Assembly: GCF_051380875.1 (NCBI RefSeq)
Contig: NZ_JBNYXW010000008.1
Coordinates: forward strand, 186,001-250,000
DNA length: 64,000 bases
Origin: Janthinobacterium sp051380875
GTDB lineage: Bacteria; Pseudomonadota; Gammaproteobacteria; Burkholderiales; Burkholderiaceae_D
Direction: 5' to 3'
Every line of letters starts with the position of its first letter. Positions within the stretch are counted from its first letter, which is position 1. This document shows, in pieces, positions 9,417 through 16,803 of this stretch. The translations under genes and the position numbers were made by a program. The notes beneath the pieces are model-generated. The model made no database searches. It was not told where the DNA came from and saw only the letters and a program-made list of their open reading frames with translations.

Positions 9417-9779
9417 ATGGAAGAGCGCACCTTTTTCGAACAAGGCAATGTCAAAGTTACCAACGCCCGTTTTGTCAGTGACGGCCAGACCTATGCCATG
9501 AGCAACGTCACATCGGTCAAGCCGTTTGAGAAGAAACCTCCGCGCGCCCTTGGCATCATTCTTGTGCTCGTTGGCCTGGGCGTCATGGTCGGTGCCAACA
9601 CTCTCCTCGGCCTGCTCGTGCTGGGTGTGGGACTCGCCATTCTGTTCGTGATCAAGCCTGTCTACCATGTGCTGCTGGCCACTTCCGCAGGTGAAACTCG
9701 CGCACTCATGACCAAGGACCGCGAATATCTGAACCAGGTCGTCCACGCTGTCAACGAAGCAATGATTCACCGGGGCTGA
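9417..9779 (+). CDS. small membrane protein, DUF6232-like
   Basis: A 120-residue protein. The N-terminal 38 residues look soluble (FFEQGNVKVTNARFV, then TYAMSNVTSV), as in proteins of the DUF6232 type. Two adjacent hydrophobic segments occur at about residues 43-60 and 62-80, followed by a short cytoplasmic tail. The function is unknown. The start has AGGAA 7 nt upstream. The 135-bp upstream gap is AT-rich with a small hairpin (ATTGTTG/CAACAAT, 9366-9384), which could end the previous transcript or sit in this gene's leader. Confidence 0.75.
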   Translation: MEERTFFEQGNVKVTNARFVSDGQTYAMSNVTSVKPFEKKPPRALGIILVLVGLGVMVGANTLLGLLVLGVGLAILFVIKPVYHVLLATSAGETRALMTKDREYLNQVVHAVNEAMIHRG

Positions 9780-9825
9780 TCGCCAGCACTCCCGTGAGGA
9801 CTCTGCGGTAAAATCTAGCGGCAAG

Positions 9826-9852
9826 GTATCGGCCGGATCTTCCGACCGATAC
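9826..9852 (+). promoter_or_regulatory. 12-bp hairpin directly before a start codon
   Basis: The arms GTATCGG-C-CGGA and TCCG-A-CCGATAC pair with one C/A mismatch across a TCT loop. The hairpin ends 2 nt before the proposed ATG at 9855 and fills the place where a ribosome site should be. No T-run follows, so it does not look like a terminator. Confidence 0.5.
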
Positions 9853-9854
9853 GC

Positions 9855-10871
9855 ATGGCCGGGCCAAGCCCGCCGCCACCGCTAGCCTTACCTTATCGAC
9901 TATTGCCCACCCTCTTCATTTCCCTGCTACGTTTTATCGGACGCCAGACGCAGCTGGCGCACAACTGGATCGCCCGCTGGTGCGCTCCCGTGCTGGACGT
10001 GGCGCCCACGGCAGCCCTGCTGGTGCTGTCAGCCATCCTGCTGCCCCTCATCATCAAGGCTCTCTTTTACTTCGTCCTGGCGCCCGTCGTTTCCCGTTTG
10101 CCGCCACTGTCCATCGCGCGCGAGCTGCAACTGGCTGGCGCCAGCGTGCCCCTGCCGCCGCATGGCCAGTCGCGCAACTCCGCTGTCTCGCAGGCGCTGC
10201 GGCTAACACCTAGCCAATACATGCTGATCCACCCCGAATACCTGCAATCGTCGCCCGTCAGCACGCGCAAGCGCACGCAATGGCTGCTGGACTGGCGCTT
10301 TCCGTTCACCAGCCTGGCGGCCGGCATGGTGGCGCTGACGCGCCTGCAAAGCGACGAGGAAGCGTCCGTGACGATTTCCGCCAGCGACGATCCGCTGCTG
10401 GAAATCGCCGTGCTGCACCTGCCCGCCGGCACTGGGTTGGTGTTCCAGCCACGCGCGCTGGTGGGCCTGGTCAGCGACGCTGGCCAGGCACTGGCGATGG
10501 CCAGCCACTGGCGCCTGGGCAGCCTGCATGCCTGGCTCACCTTGCAGCTGCGCTTCATCGTCTTTCGCGGCCCCGTCACCCTGATCGTGCGCGGCTGCCG
10601 CGGCGTGCGCCTGGAGCGGGCAGGCCAGGGCCGGGCAATCAGCCAGTCCGCCACGCTGGGTTTCAGCACCGACGTGCTGTATTCGACCCTGCGCAGCGAA
10701 ACCTTCATCCCCTACCTGCGCGGCCAGCAGGCGCTGCTCAACGACCGCTTCGACGGCGAGCACGGCGTCTACCTGTACGAAGAAACCCCGCGCCACGGCA
10801 CGCAGCCGGGCAAGGCGGGCAGCTGGTTCGAGGGCGCGACGGACGCGATCCTGAAAGTGTTCGGCATCTAG
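9855..10871 (+). CDS. membrane-anchored protein of unknown function, possibly AIM24-like
   Basis: A 338-residue protein with two hydrophobic segments near the N-terminus (about residues 15-30 and 52-78), then a soluble, beta-rich part from about residue 110 on. The stretch LHLPAGTGLVFQPRALVGL and the later FIVFRGPVTLIVRGCRGV have the feel of the AIM24/tryptophan-RNA-attenuator-like beta fold, but this is a resemblance seen by eye and not a firm match. Codon use is like the backbone, so it is probably resident. No Shine-Dalgarno is visible at the ATG because a hairpin occupies that place. No alternative start within 30 codons is better. Confidence 0.65.
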   Translation: MAGPSPPPPLALPYRLLPTLFISLLRFIGRQTQLAHNWIARWCAPVLDVAPTAALLVLSAILLPLIIKALFYFVLAPVVSRLPPLSIARELQLAGASVPLPPHGQSRNSAVSQALRLTPSQYMLIHPEYLQSSPVSTRKRTQWLLDWRFPFTSLAAGMVALTRLQSDEEASVTISASDDPLLEIAVLHLPAGTGLVFQPRALVGLVSDAGQALAMASHWRLGSLHAWLTLQLRFIVFRGPVTLIVRGCRGVRLERAGQGRAISQSATLGFSTDVLYSTLRSETFIPYLRGQQALLNDRFDGEHGVYLYEETPRHGTQPGKAGSWFEGATDAILKVFGI

Positions 10872-11021
10872 GCGGGGAACTACGATGAACGACTTCCTGT
10901 TTTCCGATTTTTTAGCCGACCTGGCCAGCTCCTGGCCGCGCAATCCTCGGCACGGCGCGCCGATGCGGAACTGCGCACCTGGTTTGCGCCAGCGTAAGCT
11001 GGCTTGCTGTTAACCATTCCG

Positions 11022-11588
11022 TCAGACGGGCGATTGTGCGCCTTCTGGCACAAAATCGGCACGCAGCAAAGCATAGACATGCAGATCGACAAACTCGCCG
11101 TTCAACCACTCCGCCTGCCGCAACACGCCTTCGTGCGTGAATCCCAACCGCCTGGCCAGCGCCATGCTGGCCTGATTGCCAGCCGCGCACTGTAGTTCGA
11201 TGCGGTTCAATTGAAGACTGCCAAAAGCATGCGCCAACACGGCGCGCACTGAGGCGCCGGCGATGCCCCTGCCCTGGCATTGGCGTGCCAGGTAATAGCC
11301 AATTTTCGCTTTCCGGTCGGCGACCTCTATATCTTTCAGGCGGATACTGCCACATAACGCCGTGCCGGCGAAAATATGCCACTCCAGTATTTCCCCGTGC
11401 GCGGCGCGCGCGGAGGCGTTTTCCAGATAGGCCCTGGCATCGTCAAGCGATGCCAGTTGCACCACGGCCGGCAGGTAAGTTTGCAGGTGCTCTTTGTTCT
11501 GCCGCACCAGCGTGGCTAGTTCTTCTGCGTGTTGCGCCATCGTTGGAACAATAGAGATATCAGGAAATTTTGAAGGTATTAGATGCAC
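11022..11588 (-). CDS. GNAT-family N-acetyltransferase, RimJ/RimL-like
   Basis: A 188-residue acetyl-CoA-dependent acetyltransferase. The acetyl-CoA loop is visible as QCQGRGIAGASVRAVL, followed by LQLNRIELQCAAGNQAS and LARRLGFTHEGVLRQAEW, which is the typical RimL pattern. RimL-type enzymes acetylate N-termini of ribosomal proteins, but many paralogues act on other proteins or small amines. Start chosen at the GTG ending at 11588 (MHLIPSKF) because AGGGA lies 6 nt upstream and family members begin this way; the frame stays open to 11654. It lies 55 nt downstream of a small unknown gene on the same strand. Confidence 0.82.
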   Translation of the reverse strand: MHLIPSKFPDISIVPTMAQHAEELATLVRQNKEHLQTYLPAVVQLASLDDARAYLENASARAAHGEILEWHIFAGTALCGSIRLKDIEVADRKAKIGYYLARQCQGRGIAGASVRAVLAHAFGSLQLNRIELQCAAGNQASMALARRLGFTHEGVLRQAEWLNGEFVDLHVYALLRADFVPEGAQSPV

Positions 11589-11643
11589 GAATGTCCCTGG
11601 CGGGCCGGTAAGGTTAAACAAGACGAAACAAACAGCCGGATTG

Positions 11644-11871
11644 CTACGCCGCAATAGAGTGCGAAACCGTCAGCCACTCGCCTGGCAACAGGTTCGCGGC
11701 GGCCTCGCGGGTGGCCAGCACGCTGTCGGGGTCAAGGTCGGATCGGTTCAGCTTGTAGGAATAGGCGAAGTCGTCGGCGTCGAATGCCTGCCCCGCCTTG
11801 ATGTAATACTTGAAACCGACGAAGGTATCGGGATTGGTGACGACTGTGTATTCAAGCGTGACGCTGTTCAT
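11644..11871 (-). CDS. small hypothetical protein
   Basis: A 75-residue open frame starting MNSVTLEYTVV, with GAGG about 7 nt upstream. It is acidic, without signal peptide or membrane segment, and carries a Tyr-rich stretch FKYYIKAGQAF. I do not recognise the family. It may form a two-gene unit with the acetyltransferase 55 nt downstream. Confidence 0.5.
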   Translation of the reverse strand: MNSVTLEYTVVTNPDTFVGFKYYIKAGQAFDADDFAYSYKLNRSDLDPDSVLATREAAANLLPGEWLTVSHSIAA

Positions 11872-12096
11872 GGCGGGCCTCGTCGACGATGGTGATGCAG
11901 CCATTATGCGTCAATTCTGGCGACAGGGATGCAACAACGGCGCCTTGCCGCGCTGCCGCAAGCCTGTCGATGATTGTATTTTATTAACAAGCATCGTTTG
12001 CGGCAAGTCAATCGTCCGGCCGCCCGCAAGTTATACATTGGCCTGGTCCGCCAAATCAATAGCACCATCACCGCACCACCGGCCATCCGGCATGCC

Positions 12097-13293
12097 ATGC
12101 GCACATTATTCAAGAAAATCAGGAAGATCAGGAACACATTCGCGCCGCCAGCCAGGCTATCGCTAGCGGCGCGCCTGGAGCGCCTGTCGGACCGGCGCGG
12201 CTTGCCGGCCTTTGACCCGGGGCCGGCAGCGGTCATCCGTGCCTGCACGGCCTGGCTGGGCGCGGCGCAAGACTACTCAAGCTCGGCCGACGGCGGTGTC
12301 GCCCGCGATTACAGCCTGCAGACAGGCTGGTCGAGTTCCTATCCGGAGACCACCGGCTACATCATCCCGACCATGATCGCCATGGCGCGCCGCACCGGCG
12401 ACGACGCGCTGCACCAGCGCGCGCGGCGCATGCTCGACTGGTGCGTGGCGATCCAGTTCGCCGATGGCGGTTTTCAAGGCGGGAAGATCGATTCGACGCC
12501 GCGCGTGCCTGTCACCTTCAATACGGGCCAGATCCTGCTAGGCCTGGCAGCCGGCGTGGCGGCGTATGGCGCGCCATACCAGGACGCCATGCAGCGCGCG
12601 GCAAGGTGGCTGCGCGACAGCCAGGATGCCGATGGCTGCTGGCGCAGGCATCCGACCCCGTTCGCCCGTGCCGGTGAAAAAACCTACGAGACGCACGTGG
12701 CGTGGGGACTGTTCGAAGCGGATCGGGCGGCGCCGGGCCACGGCTATGGCGCAGCAGGTTTACGCCAAGTCGATTGGGCGCTGCGCCAACAGCATGCCAA
12801 TGGCTGGTTCGATTCGAACTGCCTGGACGACCCATCACTGCCCTTGACCCATACCATCGGCTACGTCTTGCGCGGCCTGCTCGAAGCGCACCGCTTCAGC
12901 ACACGCGCCGATCTGCTGGAGGCCGCCATGCGTACCGGCGCAAGTATCGCCAGCGCCGTGGCTGCCGATGGCTATCTGGCCGGAAGGCTCGATTGCGCGT
13001 TCCAGCCCGCTGCCGGCTATGCCTGCCTTACCGGTTCCGTGCAAAATGCGCACTGCCTGTTCCTCCTGTATCAACTGACGGGCGAGCGCCGCTATCTCGA
13101 TGCGGGACGCCGCTTGAACAGTTTCGTGCGGCGCACTATCAGCATCGATGGCCCCATGCACGCCCGCGGCGGCGTCAAGGGCGCGTTTCCCGTCGATGGC
13201 GACTACGGCCAATGGTCCTATCTGAACTGGGCCGCCAAGTTCTGCATCGATGCGAACCTGCTGGAACTGGAACTGGCAGCGCCCGATGCTTGA
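12097..13293 (+). CDS. alpha/alpha-toroid protein, prenyltransferase/squalene-cyclase-like fold
   Basis: A 398-residue protein made of helical-barrel repeats. Signature segments are TGWSSSYPETTGYIIPTM (about 76-93), ADGGFQGG, FNTGQILLGLAAG and the later SVQNAHCLFLLYQLTG. Proteins of this appearance are known next to polysaccharide and natural-product genes, usually without an assigned reaction. The DxDD motif of true hopene cyclases is not seen, so terpene cyclisation is unlikely. Start taken at MRTLFKK (12097); the frame is open back to 11974. Its stop overlaps the start of the next gene by 8 nt, so the two are translationally coupled and probably work together. Confidence 0.72.
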   Translation: MRTLFKKIRKIRNTFAPPARLSLAARLERLSDRRGLPAFDPGPAAVIRACTAWLGAAQDYSSSADGGVARDYSLQTGWSSSYPETTGYIIPTMIAMARRTGDDALHQRARRMLDWCVAIQFADGGFQGGKIDSTPRVPVTFNTGQILLGLAAGVAAYGAPYQDAMQRAARWLRDSQDADGCWRRHPTPFARAGEKTYETHVAWGLFEADRAAPGHGYGAAGLRQVDWALRQQHANGWFDSNCLDDPSLPLTHTIGYVLRGLLEAHRFSTRADLLEAAMRTGASIASAVAADGYLAGRLDCAFQPAAGYACLTGSVQNAHCLFLLYQLTGERRYLDAGRRLNSFVRRTISIDGPMHARGGVKGAFPVDGDYGQWSYLNWAAKFCIDANLLELELAAPDA

Positions 13294-14248
13294 AGGGGCA
13301 AAACGCGCCATCAACACCGCGCTGGAAGCATGGCGCCGCGCCGCCAGTGCCAATAAGGCGCGCCAGAGCGGTCGCCACGTGACCCGCGCCGAACTGGCGG
13401 CCGGCCTGCAACGGCTCGGCATCGCGCCGGGCGATACGCTGTTCATCCATTCGTCGCTGAAAAGCCTGGGCTACGTCGAAGGCGGCGCGGCGACGGTGAT
13501 ACGCGCCCTGCAGGATGCCGTCGGCCAGCAAGGCACCTTGCTGCTGCCCACCTACTATCTTCCCGGTGGCACGCTGCACGCGACCTGTGAAATGCACGAT
13601 TACGTTTTCGACGTGCGCCGCCACGGCACGCACATGGGGCGCCTGCCCGAAGCGTTCCTCGCCAGCGGCGCCATCTGCCGCAGCATCCACCCGACCCATT
13701 CCGTATCCGCGTGGGGGCGCCATGCCGCGTATCTCACCGAGGGGCATCACCGCGCGCCCTCGATCTTTGGCGCAGGTTCACCCTGGCAGCGCTGTATCGG
13801 CTGCGACAACGCAAAAGTGCTGGGCCTGGGCATTTCAATGGGACCTGTGACGTTTTACCATGCGCTGGAAGACGCCATGGGCGACGCCTTTCCCCTGCCA
13901 ATCTGGCAAGCCAGGACGGCATTACTCCCTTGCCTGGACCACGCCGGCACGCGCTGGGAAGTTCCCGTGCGCCCTTTCGATCCCGCTGTTGCACGGCGCC
14001 GCATCGACCATCCAGGCCGCGGCGACTTGCGCGCCTACTTTCAGCAGGAGTTTGACGCCGCCGGTTTGCGCGTCAACGGACAAGTCGGCGATGCCGCGTC
14101 CTGGTGCATACCGGCACGCGCGTTTTTCGATCATCTGCGTCTGCTGGCCAGCGAAAACGTGACGATCTATTCCACTGCGGCGCAACTGGCGGCGCGCCCC
14201 GTATCGCACGGCGCCAGCGGGCATCCCTCGCCATCAGCGCGCGCATAA
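13286..14248 (+). CDS. AAC(3)-family N-acetyltransferase
   Basis: A 320-residue member of the aminoglycoside 3-N-acetyltransferase fold family, which uses acetyl-CoA to acetylate an amine. Family marks are LFIHSSLKSLG near residue 52, GTLLLPTYY, and the histidine segment HPTHSVSAWGRHA. Distant members of this fold often modify amino sugars in cell-surface glycans or natural products instead of antibiotics. The coupling to the toroid protein makes a biosynthetic role more likely here than drug resistance (inference). The start overlaps the previous stop (ATGCTTGA). An imperfect terminator hairpin follows the stop. Confidence 0.78.
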   Translation: MLEGAKRAINTALEAWRRAASANKARQSGRHVTRAELAAGLQRLGIAPGDTLFIHSSLKSLGYVEGGAATVIRALQDAVGQQGTLLLPTYYLPGGTLHATCEMHDYVFDVRRHGTHMGRLPEAFLASGAICRSIHPTHSVSAWGRHAAYLTEGHHRAPSIFGAGSPWQRCIGCDNAKVLGLGISMGPVTFYHALEDAMGDAFPLPIWQARTALLPCLDHAGTRWEVPVRPFDPAVARRRIDHPGRGDLRAYFQQEFDAAGLRVNGQVGDAASWCIPARAFFDHLRLLASENVTIYSTAAQLAARPVSHGASGHPSPSARA

Positions 14249-14283
14249 AAAAACCGCCCGGTGTGAGGCGGACGGTTTTCATT
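14247..14283 (+). terminator. imperfect terminator between convergent genes
   Basis: AAACCG-C-CCG and CGG-A-CGGTTT pair across a short loop, with A and T tracts on either side. It could serve the acetyltransferase and, in the other direction, the OPT transporter. Confidence 0.6.
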
Positions 14284-14298
14284 GACCTTTGCGCAGCG

Positions 14299-16578
14299 TC
14301 AAGCCTGCGGACTGTCGGCCCCGCTTGCGGACTTCTTCTCGCGCGCCACGACGTACAGCAGCACGATGATGACCGCGTACGGCAGCAGCGACAGCGCATC
14401 CGAATGCAGGCCCGCGTAGAACGGGTTGCCGTGTTCGGCCCAGTCGGCCATCATCTGGTCGAAGTGCGTCAGCACGCCGGCCGTAATGGCGATGATGATG
14501 CCGGCCAGCGCGCCGCCAGCGATGTAGCCCGATGCGAGCAGCACGCCCGAGCTGCGGTCGCCCGCCAGCTGGCGCTCTTCGTCATTCAGCCTGGCGTTGT
14601 GTTCCAGCTTGTTGTTGCGACGGTCGGCCAGCCAGCGCACCAGGCCCCCGACGAAGATCGGCAAGGTCGACGACAGCGGCAGGTATACGCCCACCGAAAA
14701 CGCCAGCGAGGCGATGCCGGCCATTTCCAGCACCACGGCGATCATCACGCCAAACAGCACCAGTGTCCACGGCAGCTGCTGGTCGAGGATACCCTTGATG
14801 ATGTAGGACATCAGCACGGCCTTCGGCGCATCGTATTTTTTCACTTCCGAGCCGTCCGGGCGCTTGCTGTAATGGCCGTTGATACCCGGGTCGACCAGGT
14901 AAGCCAGCTGGCCATCATCCTTGACGAAGTATTTACCGGCCGGGCCGCCCACGGTATCGGTCTTTTGCCAGACTTTATACGTGTTGTGGTCCGTATCGGC
15001 TTGCGGGCCATGCAGCTCGCCCGTCACCGTCAGCGTTGACGCGTCAACCGTCAAGCCAGGCGCCACTTGCGCGGCCGGTACATAGACGGTGCTCGCGTCG
15101 TTCAGTTTCAGCAGGATGGGGCCCAGGATCAGCGCCGACGACAGCGCACCCGCCAGTATCGCGTACTGCTGCAGGCGCGGCGTGGCGCCCACCAGGTAGC
15201 CGGTCTTCAAATCCTGCGAAGTGGTGCCGGCATTGCTGGCGGCGATACACACGATGGCGCCCACCGACAAGGCAGTCACATAGTAACGCCCGCCGGTCCA
15301 GCCCATGATGAGGAAGATCAGGCAGGTAAACAGCAAGGTAGCCACGGCCATGCCGGAGATCGGGTTCGACGAGGAACCGATTTCGCCCGTCAGGCGCGAC
15401 GACACGGTGGCGAACAGGAAGCCGAAAACGAGGATCAGCAGCGCGCCGAGGAAATTCATGTGCAGCGGCGTGGCGAAGGTGATCACGGCGATGATGGACA
15501 GGCAGCCGATGATGACCCATTTCAGGGGAATATCCTGGTCGGTGCGCAGGGTCGACGTGACCTTGGCGCCCTTGCCCAGGCCCTTCAGGCCGGCCGACAG
15601 GCTGCGCCAGATCATGGGCATGGCGCGCGCCAGCGAAATCAGGCCGCCGGCAGCGACGGCGCCCGCGCCGATGTACAGCACATAGGCGCTGCGGATGTCG
15701 TCCGCGCCCATTTCGCTGATCAATTTGGTGCCCGGCGCGAGCACCGTCGTCAGGCTGTCGCCGAAGAATTTGATCATCGGGATCAGCATCAGGTACGACA
15801 GCACGCCGCCGGCCGCCATGGTGGCGGCGATGCGCGGGCCGATGATGTAGCCCACGCCCAGCAATTCAGGGGAAATCTCGGCGCCGATGGAACCGGCTTT
15901 CAGCGGTGCGCCAAATTCCACGCCCGGCGTATCCTTCCAGCCCTTGAACGAGATATTGAACACCTTGTACAGCAGGCCGACGGCAAAGCCGCCAAAGATG
16001 ATCTTGGCGCGGCGCTTGGCGTCCAGCGCGGCAACCGAATCCTTTTCGATGCTTTCGCCGGCGGCGATGCGCGATTCCTCCGTGGCGGCCGCCTTCAGCA
16101 CCTCGGCGCAAGCCGTGCCTTCGGGGAATTTAAGTTCCTTGTGCTGATCGACGATCATGGTGCGGCGCATCGGGATCATCATCAGGATGCCCAGCAAGCC
16201 ACCGAGAATACCAACGAGCATGACGCGCGAGATTTCCAGGTCAAAGCCGAGGATCAGGATGGCAGGCATGGTCACGCCCAGGCCGAAGGCCAGCGATTCG
16301 CCGGCCGAACCGGCCGTTTGCGTGATGCTGTTTTCCAGGATCGACGAATCCTTGCCGCCCACCTTCTTGGCCAGGCCAAACAGGGTGATGGCAATCACGG
16401 CAACGGGGATCGAGGCGCTGACGGTCAGGCCTACCTTGAGTACCAGGTAGAGCGAAGAGGCGCCAAAGACCATCCCCAGGATGACGCCCATGAACAGGGC
16501 GCGGAAGGTCATTTCGGGCAATGTCGCGTCGGCCGGGATATACGGCTTCATGACGCTCGGCGTTACATCTTTTGCCAT
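14299..16578 (-). CDS. OPT-family oligopeptide transporter
   Basis: A 759-residue inner-membrane protein with about 14-16 hydrophobic helices. Members of the bacterial OPT family import peptides or metal-chelating peptide-like compounds. The family motif NPISGM is present (about residue 410), with SITQTAGSAGESLAFG in an early loop. A soluble insert of about 90 residues (roughly 515-605) separates the late helices; it is larger than in some relatives. Start MAKDVTPSV is preceded by AAGGAA at good spacing. The 225-bp upstream region holds a leader hairpin and a set of 13-bp repeats. Confidence 0.9.
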   Translation of the reverse strand: MAKDVTPSVMKPYIPADATLPEMTFRALFMGVILGMVFGASSLYLVLKVGLTVSASIPVAVIAITLFGLAKKVGGKDSSILENSITQTAGSAGESLAFGLGVTMPAILILGFDLEISRVMLVGILGGLLGILMMIPMRRTMIVDQHKELKFPEGTACAEVLKAAATEESRIAAGESIEKDSVAALDAKRRAKIIFGGFAVGLLYKVFNISFKGWKDTPGVEFGAPLKAGSIGAEISPELLGVGYIIGPRIAATMAAGGVLSYLMLIPMIKFFGDSLTTVLAPGTKLISEMGADDIRSAYVLYIGAGAVAAGGLISLARAMPMIWRSLSAGLKGLGKGAKVTSTLRTDQDIPLKWVIIGCLSIIAVITFATPLHMNFLGALLILVFGFLFATVSSRLTGEIGSSSNPISGMAVATLLFTCLIFLIMGWTGGRYYVTALSVGAIVCIAASNAGTTSQDLKTGYLVGATPRLQQYAILAGALSSALILGPILLKLNDASTVYVPAAQVAPGLTVDASTLTVTGELHGPQADTDHNTYKVWQKTDTVGGPAGKYFVKDDGQLAYLVDPGINGHYSKRPDGSEVKKYDAPKAVLMSYIIKGILDQQLPWTLVLFGVMIAVVLEMAGIASLAFSVGVYLPLSSTLPIFVGGLVRWLADRRNNKLEHNARLNDEERQLAGDRSSGVLLASGYIAGGALAGIIIAITAGVLTHFDQMMADWAEHGNPFYAGLHSDALSLLPYAVIIVLLYVVAREKKSASGADSPQA

Positions 16579-16607
16579 AAATAATTCCTTAATTTTTAAA
16601 AATAAAC

Positions 16608-16629
16608 AGCCCGGATTGGCGCCCGGGCT
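16608..16629 (-). promoter_or_regulatory. leader hairpin upstream of the OPT gene
   Basis: AGCCCGG and CCGGGCT form a 7-bp stem with an 8-nt loop. Read on the minus strand, a T-rich tract (GTTTATTTTT) follows, 30 nt before the OPT start. This is the shape of an attenuator or terminator within the leader. On the plus strand a weaker ATTTTC follows. Confidence 0.4.
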
Positions 16630-16689
16630 ATTTTCTTGAAGCCGAGACTATCGCACAGCCGCGTTTCGATGAAAAGGTTTTTTGCTCCC

Positions 16690-16728
16690 GGTCCCGGCAC
16701 CCGGTCCCGGCGCCCGGTTCCGGCGCCC
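16690..16728. repeat. three tandem 13-bp repeats
   Basis: Consecutive copies GGTCCCGGCACCC, GGTCCCGGCGCCC and GGTTCCGGCGCCC differ at one or two positions. They lie between the divergent OPT transporter and penicillin-binding protein genes. Confidence 0.7.
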
Positions 16729-16759
16729 CGCCAGCGCCGGAGCGCCCGCCGCATTGGTC

Positions 16760-16765
16760 TATAAT
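16760..16765 (+). promoter_or_regulatory. candidate -10 element for the penicillin-binding protein gene
   Basis: TATAAT within GGTCTATAATC, 39 nt before the TTG start. The same GGTCTATAATC string precedes mfd. No clear -35 was found. Confidence 0.4.
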
Positions 16766-16803
16766 CGCTGCCACCGTGCCTTGCACGCTATTGTGAGACT
16801 GCC

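Noticed and set aside
10885..11013. 42-codon open frame (MNDFLFSDFLADLASSW…) after the AIM24-like gene
   Set aside because: GGGG precedes the ATG, but the codon pattern fades after 15 residues and no family is recognised. Too weak to call as a gene; it could be a decayed N-terminus.
13286..14248. Aminoglycoside resistance gene
   Set aside because: The fold is AAC(3)-like, but coupling to a toroid protein and the absence of other resistance or transfer genes make a drug-resistance role unsupported.
15067..16584. 505-codon plus-strand frame
   Set aside because: Antisense shadow of the OPT transporter. The composition is Arg/Gln/His-rich without any known motif.
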